NCBI RefSeq assembly: GCF_011764485.1
Contig: NZ_AP022848.1
Span: 4,790,001-4,854,000 of the forward strand
DNA: 64,000 nucleotides
Origin: Bosea sp. ANAM02
GTDB lineage: Bacteria > Pseudomonadota > Alphaproteobacteria > Rhizobiales > Beijerinckiaceae
Direction: 5' to 3'
Positions within the stretch are counted from its first letter, which is position 1, and the number at the start of each line of letters is the position of its first letter. Made by a program: the position numbers and the translations under genes. Under the pieces are notes generated by a model that saw only the letters and a program-made list of their open reading frames with translations, searched no databases and had not been told where the DNA came from. This document shows positions 52,010-61,856 of the stretch, piece after piece.

Positions 52010-53809
52010 TCAGGCCGCATGGGAGTAGGCCGCGGGCAGGCAGACGATGAAGCGGGCGCCGAGACGCTGCGCCTCGCCATCCGGACCGATCGGCCCCAGG
52101 CGGTTCTCGGCCCGGATCGAGCCGCGATGGGCCTCGACGATCTGGCGCGAGATCGAGAGGCCGAGGCCGGAATTCTGGCCGAAGCCCTCGTTCGGGCGGT
52201 CGGTATAGAAGCGCTCGAAGATGCGTTCCAGCGCATGCGGCTCGATACCCGGCCCTTCGTCCTCGACGGTGACGAGCACGTCGTTGGCGACACGCGAGAG
52301 CATGACCTTCACCGGCTTGTCGGCCGGCGAGAAGGAGCGGGCATTGTCGATCAGGTTGACCAGCACCTGGCCGATGCGGGAATCGTGGCCGAGCACGAGG
52401 AAGGCGTCGTCGCCAAGGCGCTCGCTGCGCCGGTCGCTGCTCAACTCGATCCTGGCCTGGCCCTCGCGCCGCGTCTCGTTCTGGATCGTCACGACGGCAG
52501 CGAGCACCTGCGCCACGTCCACCGGGGCGGAATCGTTGCGCGCGAGCTCGGCATCGAGGCGCGAGGCGTCGGAGATATCCGAAATCAGCCGGTCGAGCCG
52601 GCGGACATCGTGCTGGATCACCGCCATCAGGCGGCCGCGGGCATCGTCCGTCCTGGCCCGCGGCAGGGTCTCGACGGCGCTGCGCAACGAGGTCAGCGGG
52701 TTCTTCAGTTCATGCGCGACATCGGCCGCGAAGCTCTCGATCGCCTCGATGCGGCTGTAGAGCGCCTTGGTCATGTCGCGCAAAGTGCCGGACAAATGGC
52801 CGATCTCGTCATGGCGGCTGCTGAAATCCGGGATCTGCTCGCGCGATTTCACACCGCGCCGCACGCGCTGGGCGGCGTCCGCCAGCTTGCGGATCGGCTC
52901 GGCGATGGTGCCGGCCAGCAGGATCGAGAGCACGATCATGACGCCGGCGGCGACCGCGAAGACCTGGAAGATCGCGAAGCGCTCGGCCGCGATCACCGCA
53001 TCGATGTCGCCGCCCTGCGTCGAGAGCAGCAGCGCGCCCTTGACTGTCCGGAAGCGCTGCACCGGCACGGCGACCGAGACGATGGTCTGGCCGCGGGTAT
53101 TGACGCGCACGACGCTCGCCGGTGCACCGTTCAGGGCGCGGGCGACCTCCGGATAGGACTTGCCGTTGGCATTCTCGAAATCGTCATAGGTCGGGACATC
53201 CGCCTTGCCCAGGCGGTTGCGCAGCATGTTCCAGGTGCGCTCCAGCAGCGGCGGCTCGTCGGGCTCGCCGACGCGCGGCAGATCGAGCCGCAAGACGTCG
53301 CCGCGCGAATAGAGGCTGCGCGAATCGAGGGTGAGCATGCCGTCCTTGTCGTAGACCCGTGCGCGGGTCTTGGTCGGCGTCACCAGGCGGCGCAGCAGCG
53401 GCGCCACCTTCTCGGGATTGATCGAGAAATCGAGCGGGTCCTCGGCGATGCCGGCGCTCTCGCCGGCCTGAAGCTGGAGCAGCTTGTCGGGATCGATGGT
53501 GATCGTGTCGATCTCGACCGTGGCCGAGGAGGCGATCGCACCGGCGATGATCTCGCCCTGCGTCAGAAGGCTCTGGACGCGCGCCTCGATCAGCCCCTCG
53601 CGGAACTGGTTGAGGTAGAGGAAGCCGATCAGCAGCGCGACGAGCCCGCCGAGATTGAGGACGAGGATGCGCCGGGTCAGGCTGGAGGCGGCGCGCAGCG
53701 AAATCGCGCGCGCCATGCGCTTCCAGCCGATGCCGATGCGGCGGCGCAGCACCACCCGCCAGCCGGCGGGCGGCGCGGGCGTTCTGGCCTCGTTATCGAT
53801 GGTTGCCAT
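52010..53809 (-). CDS. chvG: Sensor histidine kinase ChvG
   Basis: Predicted 599-residue membrane kinase of the ChvG/ExoS type that senses acid and envelope conditions through a periplasmic domain (about 70-275) held in check by ExoR in relatives. Membrane helices lie at about 47-66 and 280-300, then HAMP, HisKA with His367 (FAADVAHELKNPL) and HATPase (DNARSFSP, DEGPGIEP, GLGLSISRQIV). It sits between chvI (67 bp upstream) and hprK (16 bp downstream). No exoR is in the window. Confidence 0.94.
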   Translation of the reverse strand: MATIDNEARTPAPPAGWRVVLRRRIGIGWKRMARAISLRAASSLTRRILVLNLGGLVALLIGFLYLNQFREGLIEARVQSLLTQGEIIAGAIASSATVEIDTITIDPDKLLQLQAGESAGIAEDPLDFSINPEKVAPLLRRLVTPTKTRARVYDKDGMLTLDSRSLYSRGDVLRLDLPRVGEPDEPPLLERTWNMLRNRLGKADVPTYDDFENANGKSYPEVARALNGAPASVVRVNTRGQTIVSVAVPVQRFRTVKGALLLSTQGGDIDAVIAAERFAIFQVFAVAAGVMIVLSILLAGTIAEPIRKLADAAQRVRRGVKSREQIPDFSSRHDEIGHLSGTLRDMTKALYSRIEAIESFAADVAHELKNPLTSLRSAVETLPRARTDDARGRLMAVIQHDVRRLDRLISDISDASRLDAELARNDSAPVDVAQVLAAVVTIQNETRREGQARIELSSDRRSERLGDDAFLVLGHDSRIGQVLVNLIDNARSFSPADKPVKVMLSRVANDVLVTVEDEGPGIEPHALERIFERFYTDRPNEGFGQNSGLGLSISRQIVEAHRGSIRAENRLGPIGPDGEAQRLGARFIVCLPAAYSHAA

Positions 53810-53876
53810 GGCTGCGGCTTACTTCCGCTGGGGAGGGTGGTGGCGGCGAATCCGGCGCGCCTCCGCCCTCCTTGCC

Positions 53877-54578
53877 TCAGGTTTCCTTGAAGCGATAGCC
53901 CACGCCGTAGAGCGTCTCGATCATGTCGAAATCGGCATCGACCTGATTGAACTTCTTGCGCAGACGCTTGATGTGGCTGTCGATGGTGCGGTCGTCGACA
54001 TAGACCTCGTCGTCATAGGCGGCGTCCATCAGGGCGTTGCGGCTCTTCACCACGCCCGGACGCTGCGCCAGCGACTGCAGGATCAGGAACTCGGTGACGG
54101 TGAGCGTCACCGGCTCGCCCTTCCAGGTGCAGGTATGACGCTCCGGATCCATGCGCAGCAGGCCGCGCTCCAGCGCCTTGGCATCCTCGGTGCGGGCGAC
54201 CGCGGTCGCATCCTTGGCGCCGGCACGGCGCAGGATCGCCTTGACGCGCTCGACCAGCAGGCGCTGCGAGAACGGCTTCCGGATGAAGTCGTCGGCGCCC
54301 ATCTTCAGGCCGAAGAGCTCGTCGATCTCCTCGTCCTTCGAGGTGAGGAAGATCACGGGCAAATCCGATTTCTGGCGCAGGCGGCGCAGCAGCTCCATGC
54401 CGTCCATGCGCGGCATCTTGATGTCGAAGATCGCGAGGTCGGGCGGATTCTGCTTCAGGCCGTCGAGGGCCGAGGCACCGTCCGTATAGGTCATGATGCG
54501 ATAGCCCTCGGCCTCGAGGGCGATCGAAACCGATGTCAGGATGTTGCGGTCGTCGTCGACCAGCGCAATCGTTGGCAT
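53877..54578 (-). CDS. chvI: Response regulator ChvI
   Basis: Predicted 233-residue OmpR-type regulator: receiver domain with Asp52 ([13 protein letters not shown]) and Lys in IRKPFS, then a winged-helix DNA-binding domain ([36 protein letters not shown]). Partner of ChvG; in rhizobia the pair controls envelope, acid response and carbon metabolism. The start at 54578 ([10 protein letters not shown]) is fixed by the receiver fold; the gene is first in its operon and divergent from the HugZ-like gene across 141 bp. Confidence 0.96.
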   Translation of the reverse strand: MPTIALVDDDRNILTSVSIALEAEGYRIMTYTDGASALDGLKQNPPDLAIFDIKMPRMDGMELLRRLRQKSDLPVIFLTSKDEEIDELFGLKMGADDFIRKPFSQRLLVERVKAILRRAGAKDATAVARTEDAKALERGLLRMDPERHTCTWKGEPVTLTVTEFLILQSLAQRPGVVKSRNALMDAAYDDEVYVDDRTIDSHIKRLRKKFNQVDADFDMIETLYGVGYRFKET

Positions 54579-54719
54579 AAGGCTTTCGTCTCTTGTTCTC
54601 GTTGCAATACAGGGTTCCCCTCCCGCGGGAGAGGGGCCAAAGCATGGCGGCAATCTAGCCGGGGCGTGGCGATTTGCCTATGACCCCGTAGCACAAGCCG
54701 GAAATCAGGGTGAGGTTCC

Positions 54720-55481
54720 ATGGCGAAGGCCACCAAGGACGTGATCCAGCCGATGGACGAGGCGGTCCGCGCGGAAGCGAAGGCCCTGCTGCGCGAGGCG
54801 CGCTCCGCCGCGCTCGCCACCCTCGGCCCCGACGGCCACCCCTCGGCGAGCCTGGTCGGCCTCGCCACCGACATTGACGGCACGCCGATCATCCTGATCT
54901 CGGCGCTCGCCGCCCATACCGCGAACATCGCGGGCGATCCGCGCGCCTCGCTCCTGATCTCGCCCGGCGGCAAGGGTGATCCGCTCGCCCATGCGCGGAT
55001 CACCCTGAAGGTCCGCGCCCGCCGGATCGAGCGCGAGAGCGAGGACGGCATCCGCATCCGCCGGCGCTATCTCGCGCGCCAGCCGAAATCGGCGCTCTAT
55101 GCCGATTTCCCGGACTTCTCCTTCTTCGCCCTCGATATCGAAGGCGCGAGCCTCAATGGGGGCTTCGCCCGCGCCTTCGCGCCGACGTCGGACGACCTGT
55201 TGAGCGACCCCGTCCATGCCGCCGCGCTCGCCGAGGTGGAAGCCGGCGCCGTCGCGCATATGAACGAGGACCATGCCGACGCGATCGGCCTCTATGCAAC
55301 GCAGCTGCTCGGAGCGAAGCCGGGCGACTGGCGCGTCGTCGGGCTCGACCCGGACGGGCTCGACATGGCGCTCGGCAGCGTGGCGCTGCGCCTGCCCTTC
55401 ACCGCCTCGGTCGACGGCCCCGGCGGCCTCCGACGCGCCCTGGCGGAGCTTGCCAGCAAGGCTCGCGCGCAAGCGGCGTGA
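54720..55481 (+). CDS. HugZ/pyridoxamine-oxidase-like protein with DUF2470
   Basis: Predicted 253-residue protein with an N-terminal split-barrel flavin-binding-like domain (LREARSAALATLGPDGHPSASLVG) and a C-terminal DUF2470 domain (AVAHMNEDHADAIGLYATQL). This layout is that of HugZ-type heme-degrading proteins and chloroplast-like relatives; the actual cofactor is unknown. GAGG lies about 6 nt upstream. It lies between chvI (divergent) and pckA. Confidence 0.87.
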   Translation: MAKATKDVIQPMDEAVRAEAKALLREARSAALATLGPDGHPSASLVGLATDIDGTPIILISALAAHTANIAGDPRASLLISPGGKGDPLAHARITLKVRARRIERESEDGIRIRRRYLARQPKSALYADFPDFSFFALDIEGASLNGGFARAFAPTSDDLLSDPVHAAALAEVEAGAVAHMNEDHADAIGLYATQLLGAKPGDWRVVGLDPDGLDMALGSVALRLPFTASVDGPGGLRRALAELASKARAQAA

Positions 55482-55772
55482 CAACCCCGCAACCGTTTGA
55501 GAACAGAGCCGTGAACCGGGCGCGCGGCCATTTACCACAGGATGAAATTCAATCGATTTAGGAGTCTGAGCCGGTACGTCCGGGCTTTTCAATGACTTGA
55601 GCGAAGGGTCGCATCGCCTTAAAGACCTTCGTGGCCTCCAGAGGCTGCCGGGGACGATCGGCCCCTGCAGCCTTCAGGCCTCGCCTTCGACGCTAGGGCC
55701 CTGCCACCGGCCCCGGCGCATTCGTGAAGACAACGGGCCGCCGACAGCATGGCCGGCCTCCGGAGGAATTCA
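55482..55772 (+). other. Leader and promoter region of pckA
   Basis: A 291-nt gap before the GTG of pckA. It contains no convincing gene. GGAGGA at 55762-55767 is the ribosome site. A CCTTAAAGACCTT stretch near 55617-55629 may belong to the promoter. The GC-rich part from about 55640 to 55740 has several small inverted repeats but no named riboswitch that I recognise. Confidence 0.45.
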
Positions 55773-57383
55773 GTGGACAATATCGGTCAGTTCAATGCCG
55801 CCCAAGGCGCCGAGGGCTTCGGCTTCCGCAAGCTGAAGGCCGTGCACTGGAACCTGGAAGCGCCGCAGCTCTATGAACAGTCGCTGGACCGGGGCGAGTC
55901 CCGGCTCGCGCGGGGCGGCGCGCTCTGCGCCGATACCGGCACCCATACCGGCCGCTCGCCCAAGGACAAGTTCACGGTGCGCGATGCGCTGACCGAGAAC
56001 ACCGTCTGGTGGGAGAACAACCAGGCGATGAGCCCCGAGCATTTCGAGACCCTGCTCGGCGATTTCCTGGCTCATGCCGAGGGCAAGGAACTGTTCGCGC
56101 AGGACCTCTATGGCGGCGCCGACCCCGTCCATCGCGTCAGGGCCCGCGTCTTCACCGAAATGGCCTGGCACTCGCTCTTCATCCGCAACCTGCTGATCCG
56201 CCCGCCCCGCGACGAGATCAACGCCTATGTGCCGGAGATGACGATCGTCGACCTGCCGAGCTTCAAGGCCGATCCGAAGCGCCATGGCTGCCGCAGCGAG
56301 ACCGTCGTCGCCATCGACTTCACCCGCAAGATCGTGCTGATCGGCGGCTCGGCCTATGCCGGCGAGATGAAGAAATCGGTCTTCACCTATCTGAACTACG
56401 TCCTGCCGACCAAGGGCGTGGTGCCGATGCACTGCTCGGCCAATGTCGGCTCCAAGGACGATTCCGCGATCTTCTTCGGGCTGTCGGGCACCGGCAAGAC
56501 CACGCTCTCGGCCGATCCCGAGCGCACGCTGATCGGCGACGACGAGCATGGCTGGTCGAAGGACGGCATCTTCAATTTCGAGGGCGGCTGCTACGCCAAG
56601 ACGATCCGCCTCTCGGCCGAGGCCGAGCCGATGATCCACGCGGCCTCGCTGCGCTTCGGCACGGTGCTCGAGAATATCGTCATGGACCCGATCACCCGCG
56701 AGGTCGATTTCGACGATCAGACCAAGACCGAGAACACCCGCTCGGCCTATCCGCTCGACTTCATCCCGAACGCCTCGCGCACCGGCCGCGCCGGCATCCC
56801 GAAGAACATCGTGATGCTGACCGCCGACGCCTTCGGCGTGATGCCACCGATCGCCAAGCTGACCCCGGCCGAGGCGATGTACCACTTCCTGTCCGGCTAC
56901 ACCGCCAAGGTCGCCGGCACGGAGCGTGGCCTCACCGGGGTCGAGCCCGAGTTCTCGACCTGCTTCGGCTCGCCCTTCCTGCCGCGGCATCCGTCGGAAT
57001 ACGCCAATCTTCTGCGCGACTTCATCGCCAAGCACCATGTCGACTGCTGGCTGGTGAACACCGGCTGGACCGGCGGGAAATACGGCACCGGCCGGCGCAT
57101 GCCGATCCGCGTCACCCGCCGCCTGCTCTCCTCGGCGCTCGACGGCTCGCTCAACCGCGCCGATTTCCGCCGGGAGCCCTATTTCGGCTTCGCGGTGCCG
57201 ACCTCTGTGCCCGGCGTCGAGCCGCATATCCTCTATCCCGTGAAGACCTGGCAGGATAAGGCCGCCTTCGCCGAGACGGCCAAGAACCTCACGGAGATGT
57301 TCGCCAAGAACTTCGCCAAGTTCGAGGATCATGTCGACGATGCGGTGAAGGCGGCGGCGCCGACGAGTTCGCTCGCGGCCTGA
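55773..57383 (+). CDS. pckA: Phosphoenolpyruvate carboxykinase (ATP)
   Basis: Predicted 536-residue ATP-type PckA, which converts oxaloacetate to phosphoenolpyruvate for gluconeogenesis. The P-loop [15 protein letters not shown], the kinase-2 region [23 protein letters not shown] and [15 protein letters not shown] are all intact. The start is the GTG at 55773, with GGAGGA 5 nt upstream, giving exactly the usual rhizobial length; the ATG at 55749 is rejected. Neighbouring chvI/chvG are known to affect pckA-linked metabolism in rhizobia. Confidence 0.97.
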   Translation: MDNIGQFNAAQGAEGFGFRKLKAVHWNLEAPQLYEQSLDRGESRLARGGALCADTGTHTGRSPKDKFTVRDALTENTVWWENNQAMSPEHFETLLGDFLAHAEGKELFAQDLYGGADPVHRVRARVFTEMAWHSLFIRNLLIRPPRDEINAYVPEMTIVDLPSFKADPKRHGCRSETVVAIDFTRKIVLIGGSAYAGEMKKSVFTYLNYVLPTKGVVPMHCSANVGSKDDSAIFFGLSGTGKTTLSADPERTLIGDDEHGWSKDGIFNFEGGCYAKTIRLSAEAEPMIHAASLRFGTVLENIVMDPITREVDFDDQTKTENTRSAYPLDFIPNASRTGRAGIPKNIVMLTADAFGVMPPIAKLTPAEAMYHFLSGYTAKVAGTERGLTGVEPEFSTCFGSPFLPRHPSEYANLLRDFIAKHHVDCWLVNTGWTGGKYGTGRRMPIRVTRRLLSSALDGSLNRADFRREPYFGFAVPTSVPGVEPHILYPVKTWQDKAAFAETAKNLTEMFAKNFAKFEDHVDDAVKAAAPTSSLAA

Positions 57384-57419
57384 GGCCAAGCCTTCCCGAT
57401 TGTGCTACGAGAGGCGGCC

Positions 57420-58430
57420 ATGAGCCGCCTCTTTTTCGTTGTGCTGAAACTTCTCCTCACTCTCGTCCTTCTCGGTGTCACGCTCTGGGGCGCAGGCTTT
57501 CTGCTGTTCCGACTGCCGGGGACGACAGGGATCGTCGCCGCAATCGGCTTCGGCATCGCGGCGCTCGCCGGGCTCGTCGGCATCTGGACCAGCGATGCGC
57601 GCCTGCCGCTCGGTTTTGCCATGGTCTTTGCCGGCCTGCTCGGCTGGTGGAACAGCTTCCAGCCCTCGCATGACCGCGACTGGATCCCGGAGCTGGCACG
57701 GCTGCCGAGCATCGTACGCCAGGGCGATGCGATCACCGTCTCCAACCTGCGCGATTTCCGGTGGCGCACGGAAGAGGATTACGACCAGCGCTGGGAGACA
57801 CGGCGCTACAATCTTGCGGCGGTTACCGGCGCCGACGCGTTCCTGACCTATTGGTCGGGCGAGGCGATCGCGCATCTGATGATCAGCTTCACGTTTTCCG
57901 ACTCGGTCCCGCTCACCATCTCGATCGAGGTCCGGCGCGAGAAGGGCGAGGAATGGTCGGCTCTGGCCGGCTTCTTCCGCAGCTACGAGATGGCCTATGT
58001 CGCGGCCGACGAGCGCGACATCGTCGGCCTGCGCACCCACGCCCGGCGCGAGGACGCCCGGCTCTTCCGCCTCAGCGCCTCGGGCTCCCAGGCGCGCGAC
58101 CTGCTCCTCGCCTATGTCGCCGATATCAACGACCTCGCCGCCAAACCGCGCTGGTACAACACGCTGACGACCAATTGCACGACGGTGGTCTACCACCTCG
58201 TCGCCAGCGTCTCGCCGGGCTGGAAATTCTCGCTGCCGCTCGATCCGCGCGTGCTGCTCTCGGGCTATCTGCCGGGCTATCTCCAGCAGATCGGCGCGAT
58301 CCGGCAGGATATCCCGCTGGACGAGCTGGTCCGGGCCGCGCGCATCGGCGACCACGCGCGCACGCTCTCGCTCGACGATCCGCATTTCTCCGAGAAGATC
58401 CGCGAGGGCGTGCCGACCGGACGGCCGTAA
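57420..58430 (+). CDS. DUF4105 (Lnb-like) membrane protein
   Basis: Predicted 336-residue protein with three N-terminal helices (about 5-30, 37-55, 62-78) and a DUF4105 domain. Candidate catalytic residues are Cys253 in TTNCTTVVYHL and His152 in AIAHLMISF; the domain has been linked to lipoprotein N-acylation (Lnb) in Bacteroidota, but whether that applies here is unknown. GAGAGGCGG precedes the ATG at 57420. It follows pckA by 36 bp and may be cotranscribed. A perfect hairpin separates its end from the convergent antiporter. Confidence 0.82.
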   Translation: MSRLFFVVLKLLLTLVLLGVTLWGAGFLLFRLPGTTGIVAAIGFGIAALAGLVGIWTSDARLPLGFAMVFAGLLGWWNSFQPSHDRDWIPELARLPSIVRQGDAITVSNLRDFRWRTEEDYDQRWETRRYNLAAVTGADAFLTYWSGEAIAHLMISFTFSDSVPLTISIEVRREKGEEWSALAGFFRSYEMAYVAADERDIVGLRTHARREDARLFRLSASGSQARDLLLAYVADINDLAAKPRWYNTLTTNCTTVVYHLVASVSPGWKFSLPLDPRVLLSGYLPGYLQQIGAIRQDIPLDELVRAARIGDHARTLSLDDPHFSEKIREGVPTGRP

Positions 58431-58450
58431 GACGGCTGAAGGGTGTCATT

Positions 58451-58492
58451 CCGCACGCGCTGCAGCATGCAAATGCTGCAGCGCAGATGCGG
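58451..58492. repeat. Palindrome, family E
   Basis: Perfect 12-bp arms GCGCTGCAGCAT (58457-58468) and ATGCTGCAGCGC (58473-58484) around a 4-nt loop, with an outer CCGCA / TGCGG. It lies between convergent genes and could form a strong hairpin in either transcript. Confidence 0.75.
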
Positions 58493-58582
58493 GATCGTCC
58501 GACGGAAGAGGCGCCCCTTTTCTGCACCCGGTCGCGTGTCTGCGCAGCGGCACTGCGCGCCGCAGCGCGCATGGGAAGACAG

Positions 58583-60007
58583 CTATCGGAAGAACAGCAG
58601 CGTCTGCACCATGAAGAGCGGAATCAGGATCGCGCCCGACCAGAGGATGTAGCCGAAGAAGCTCGGCATCTTCACCTTCCGATCCTTGGCGATGGCGTAG
58701 ACCATGAAGTTCGGGGCGTTGCCGATATAGCTGTTCGCGCCCATGAAGACCGCGCCGGCCGAAATCGCCGCCAGTGTCAGCGCCCCCGTCGTCATCAGCG
58801 CCTTGGGATCGCCGCCCGCCAGCTCGAAGAAGACGAGATAGGTCGGCGCGTTGTCGAGGAAGGACGAGAGCAGGCCGGTGAGCCAGAAATAGGCGACCGT
58901 GTTGGCGCTGCCGTCGGCATTGCTGACCAGCGCGACCAGCGACGCGAAGGCGCCGTCCTTCCCGGCCTGCAACATCGCCAGCACCGGGATGATGCAGATG
59001 AAGATGCCGGCGAAGAGCTTGGCGACCTCGACGATCGGCCCCCAGGTGAACTCGTTGCCGGCGCGCACCGGGCCGGGCGTGAGCTTCAGCGACAGGCCTG
59101 CAAGCGCAAGCAGGACGAGGTCGCGCAGCAGGTTCTGCCCCTCGACGGGAACGCCGTGGATGGTGAAGGCGACGCCCGGCTTCCAGTTCGCCGACATCAG
59201 GATCGCGGCGATGACGCCGGCCAGAAGCAGGATATTGACCTTGCCCCAGAGCTTGATGGCGCGGTCCGGCGTCGGGTCCTTGAGCCTGGGATAACCCTCC
59301 TCCTTACGGAAGAACCAATTGTCGAGCGCGTAGAACAGGCCGAGCAGCACGACGACGGCGAAGGCCGTCTCGGGCAGGAGATGCGTGGTGGTCCAGAAGA
59401 AATCGACGCCGCGCAGGAAGCCGAGGAAGAGCGGCGGGTCGCCGAGCGGCGTCAGCGATCCCCCGATATTCGAGACCAGGAAGATGAAGAAGACGACGAC
59501 ATGGACGTTGAAGCGCCGGTCGTCATTGGCGCGCAGAACCGGCCGGATCATGATGATCGAGGCGCCGGTCGTGCCGACGAAGCTCGCCAGCCCCGTGCCG
59601 ATGGCCAGCAGCACCGTGTTGGTCGCCGGCGTGCCGTGCAGGTTGCCCGAGATCAGGATGCCGCCCGCGATGGTGAAGAGCGCGAAGAGCAGGATGATGA
59701 ACGGGATATAGTCGAGCAGCGCGGTATGCAGCAGCGCGCCGAGCGCCGGATCGGCGCCGCGCAGCAGGACGAGCGGCACCAGCGTCAACAGGGCCCAGAA
59801 CGCGGCGAACTTGCCGTAATGGCGTTCCCAGAGATGCGGGAACAGCACGGGGCCGAGCGCGATCGAGAGCAGCATGCCGGCGAAAGGCAGCGCCCAGCCG
59901 ACACCCATGCCGGCCCCGCCGATATCGCCCGCAGCCCAGGCGGAACCCGGCATCGCGACCAGCGCGAGCGATGCCATCACGATCAGCCTGCCTGCATGGC
60001 CTGCCAT
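58583..60007 (-). CDS. Sodium:proton antiporter (CitMHS/ArsB-NhaD superfamily)
   Basis: Predicted 474-residue inner-membrane transporter with about twelve helices. An N-terminal signal-like segment (MASLALVAMPGSAWAAG) is followed by GTTGASIIMIRPVL and NIGGSLTPLGDPPLFLG, typical loops of the ion-transporter superfamily, and by the matching SSFLDNAPTYLVFFEL segment. It starts 13 bp after the TRAP large-permease stop, so it lies in that operon. Sodium coupling is inferred from family. Confidence 0.87.
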   Translation of the reverse strand: MAGHAGRLIVMASLALVAMPGSAWAAGDIGGAGMGVGWALPFAGMLLSIALGPVLFPHLWERHYGKFAAFWALLTLVPLVLLRGADPALGALLHTALLDYIPFIILLFALFTIAGGILISGNLHGTPATNTVLLAIGTGLASFVGTTGASIIMIRPVLRANDDRRFNVHVVVFFIFLVSNIGGSLTPLGDPPLFLGFLRGVDFFWTTTHLLPETAFAVVVLLGLFYALDNWFFRKEEGYPRLKDPTPDRAIKLWGKVNILLLAGVIAAILMSANWKPGVAFTIHGVPVEGQNLLRDLVLLALAGLSLKLTPGPVRAGNEFTWGPIVEVAKLFAGIFICIIPVLAMLQAGKDGAFASLVALVSNADGSANTVAYFWLTGLLSSFLDNAPTYLVFFELAGGDPKALMTTGALTLAAISAGAVFMGANSYIGNAPNFMVYAIAKDRKVKMPSFFGYILWSGAILIPLFMVQTLLFFR

Positions 60008-60020
60008 GACGCGACCTACC

Positions 60021-61856
60021 CTACGGCTTGGGCGGCGTGCCGATGACCGGCGGCGCGTTGAGGTCGAACCCGCCCGGCAGGCCCGTGCCGCCGAGCCCCG
60101 GGATCTGGATCGAGTCGAACTGCTTGTCGATCGCCTTCTGGTCGAGCTGCACGGCCGAGGCCTTGTAGTGCATCACCATCTGCGGGAACAGCACGACGAG
60201 CGCGACCATGATGCACTGGATCACCACGAAGGGCACGGCACCCCAGTAGATCTGGCCCGTGGTGATCGGCTCCATCATCCGGCCGGTGACGCGGTCCTTG
60301 TAGGGGTTCTTCGGCGCGACCGAGCGCAGGAAGAACAGCGCGAAGCCGAAGGGCGGATGCATGAAGGAGGTCTGCATGTTCACGCCGAGGATGATGCCGA
60401 ACCAGATCAGGTCGATGCCCAGCTTCTCCGCGGCAGGCCCGAGCAGCGGTACGACGATGAAGGCCAGCTCGAAGAAGTCGAGGAAGAAGGCGAGCAGGAA
60501 CACCATGATGTTGACGACGATCAGGAAGCCCGTCGCACCGCCCGGCAGCCCGATCAGCAGATGCTCGACCCAGAGATGGCCGTTGACGCCGTAGAAGGTC
60601 AGCGAGAACACGCGCGCACCGACCAGGATGAAGAGCACGAAGGCCGAGAGCTTGGCCGTCGACTCGACGGCCTGCCGCAGGAGCTCGAAATTCAGCCGCC
60701 TCTTGCTGATCGCAAGAAGGATCGCACCGGTCGCGCCCATCGCACCGCCTTCCGTCGGCGTGGCGACGCCGATGAAGATCGTGCCCAGGACGAGGAAGAT
60801 CAGCGCCAGCGGGGGCACCATCACGAAGATCACCTGCTCGGTCATGCGCGAGAGCAGGTTGAGCCTCAGGAGCTTGTTGATCAGCGCGATCACGAAGGCG
60901 ATCGCCACCATCAACGACATGGTCAGCACCACGAAATCGGCGCCGGCCTTCACCGTCGTGAAGAGCTTCATGTAGGCATAGGCGAGCGCCAGCGAGATCA
61001 CCGTGACGACGAGCAGCGAGAAGCGCCGCGTCTTGCCGTCGGCATCCCCCAGGGTCTGCGCTTCCGGCGGCAGGCCGGGCGCGCGATTGGGATAGACCAT
61101 GGTGACGAGGAAGACGTAGCCCGCATACATCGACGACAGGACGAGGCCGGGGATGAAGGCACCCTCGTACATGTCGCCGACCGAACGGCCGAGCTGGTCG
61201 GCGAGCACGATCAGGACGAGCGAGGGCGGAATGATCTGAGCGAGCGTGCCCGAGGCCGCGATGACACCGGTTGCAAGGCGCCGGTCATAGCCGTAGCGCA
61301 GCATGATCGGCAGCGAGATCAGGCCCATCGAGATCACCGAGGCCGCGACGACGCCGGTGGTCGCGGCGAGCAGCGCGCCGACGAAGACCACCGCATAGGC
61401 CAGGCCGCCGCGAACCGGCCCGAAGAGCTGGCCGATGGTGTCGAGCAGGTCCTCCGCCATTCCGGAGCGTTCGAGGATCAGGCCCATGAAGGTGAAGAAC
61501 GGCACGGCCAGCAGCACGTCGTTGTTCATCGTGCCGTAGATGCGCTCCGGCAGGGCCTGCAGGAAGTTCTCCTGGAACAGGCCGAGCTCGATGCCGATCA
61601 GCGCGAAGAGCAGGCCGTTGGCGGCGAGCGCGAAGGCGACGGGGTAACCGAGCAGCAGGAAGACGACGAGGGCGGCGAACATCACCGGCGCCATGTTGAC
61701 GCGCAGGAAATCACCGATACCGCCGCCCGCCGCGAAGGCGTCGCCGGTATGGAGGCCGAAGAAGGCGAGGATCGTGAGCGCGAGCAGCAGGCCGGCGACG
61801 CGCGGAAAGCGATGAGCGTGCATGGGAGGGTTCCGGACTTCTTGCGGGCCGCTCAC
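60021..61856 (-). CDS. TRAP transporter large permease (DctM/FcbT3-like)
   Basis: Predicted 611-residue membrane subunit of a TRAP importer; it is of the long type (about 600 versus 430 residues) seen in the mannitol/chloroaromatic group. Characteristic stretches include MNNDVLLAVPFFTFMGLILERSG, ASGTLAQIIPPSLVLIV, GVATPTEGGAMGA and MQTSFMHPPFGFALFFL. The ORF starts at a GTG overlapping the small-permease stop (GTGA); an ATG at 61823 with a signal-like N-terminus is an alternative. Sodium-driven uptake of an organic acid is expected for the family. Confidence 0.9.
   Translation of the reverse strand: MSGPQEVRNPPMHAHRFPRVAGLLLALTILAFFGLHTGDAFAAGGGIGDFLRVNMAPVMFAALVVFLLLGYPVAFALAANGLLFALIGIELGLFQENFLQALPERIYGTMNNDVLLAVPFFTFMGLILERSGMAEDLLDTIGQLFGPVRGGLAYAVVFVGALLAATTGVVAASVISMGLISLPIMLRYGYDRRLATGVIAASGTLAQIIPPSLVLIVLADQLGRSVGDMYEGAFIPGLVLSSMYAGYVFLVTMVYPNRAPGLPPEAQTLGDADGKTRRFSLLVVTVISLALAYAYMKLFTTVKAGADFVVLTMSLMVAIAFVIALINKLLRLNLLSRMTEQVIFVMVPPLALIFLVLGTIFIGVATPTEGGAMGATGAILLAISKRRLNFELLRQAVESTAKLSAFVLFILVGARVFSLTFYGVNGHLWVEHLLIGLPGGATGFLIVVNIMVFLLAFFLDFFELAFIVVPLLGPAAEKLGIDLIWFGIILGVNMQTSFMHPPFGFALFFLRSVAPKNPYKDRVTGRMMEPITTGQIYWGAVPFVVIQCIMVALVVLFPQMVMHYKASAVQLDQKAIDKQFDSIQIPGLGGTGLPGGFDLNAPPVIGTPPKP

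Noticed and set aside
52010..52293. Extended hprK frame starting at 52293 inside chvG
   Set aside because: The extra residues are a shadow of chvG; HprK fold starts at MPVRDRIRIHA at 51993 with a ribosome site.
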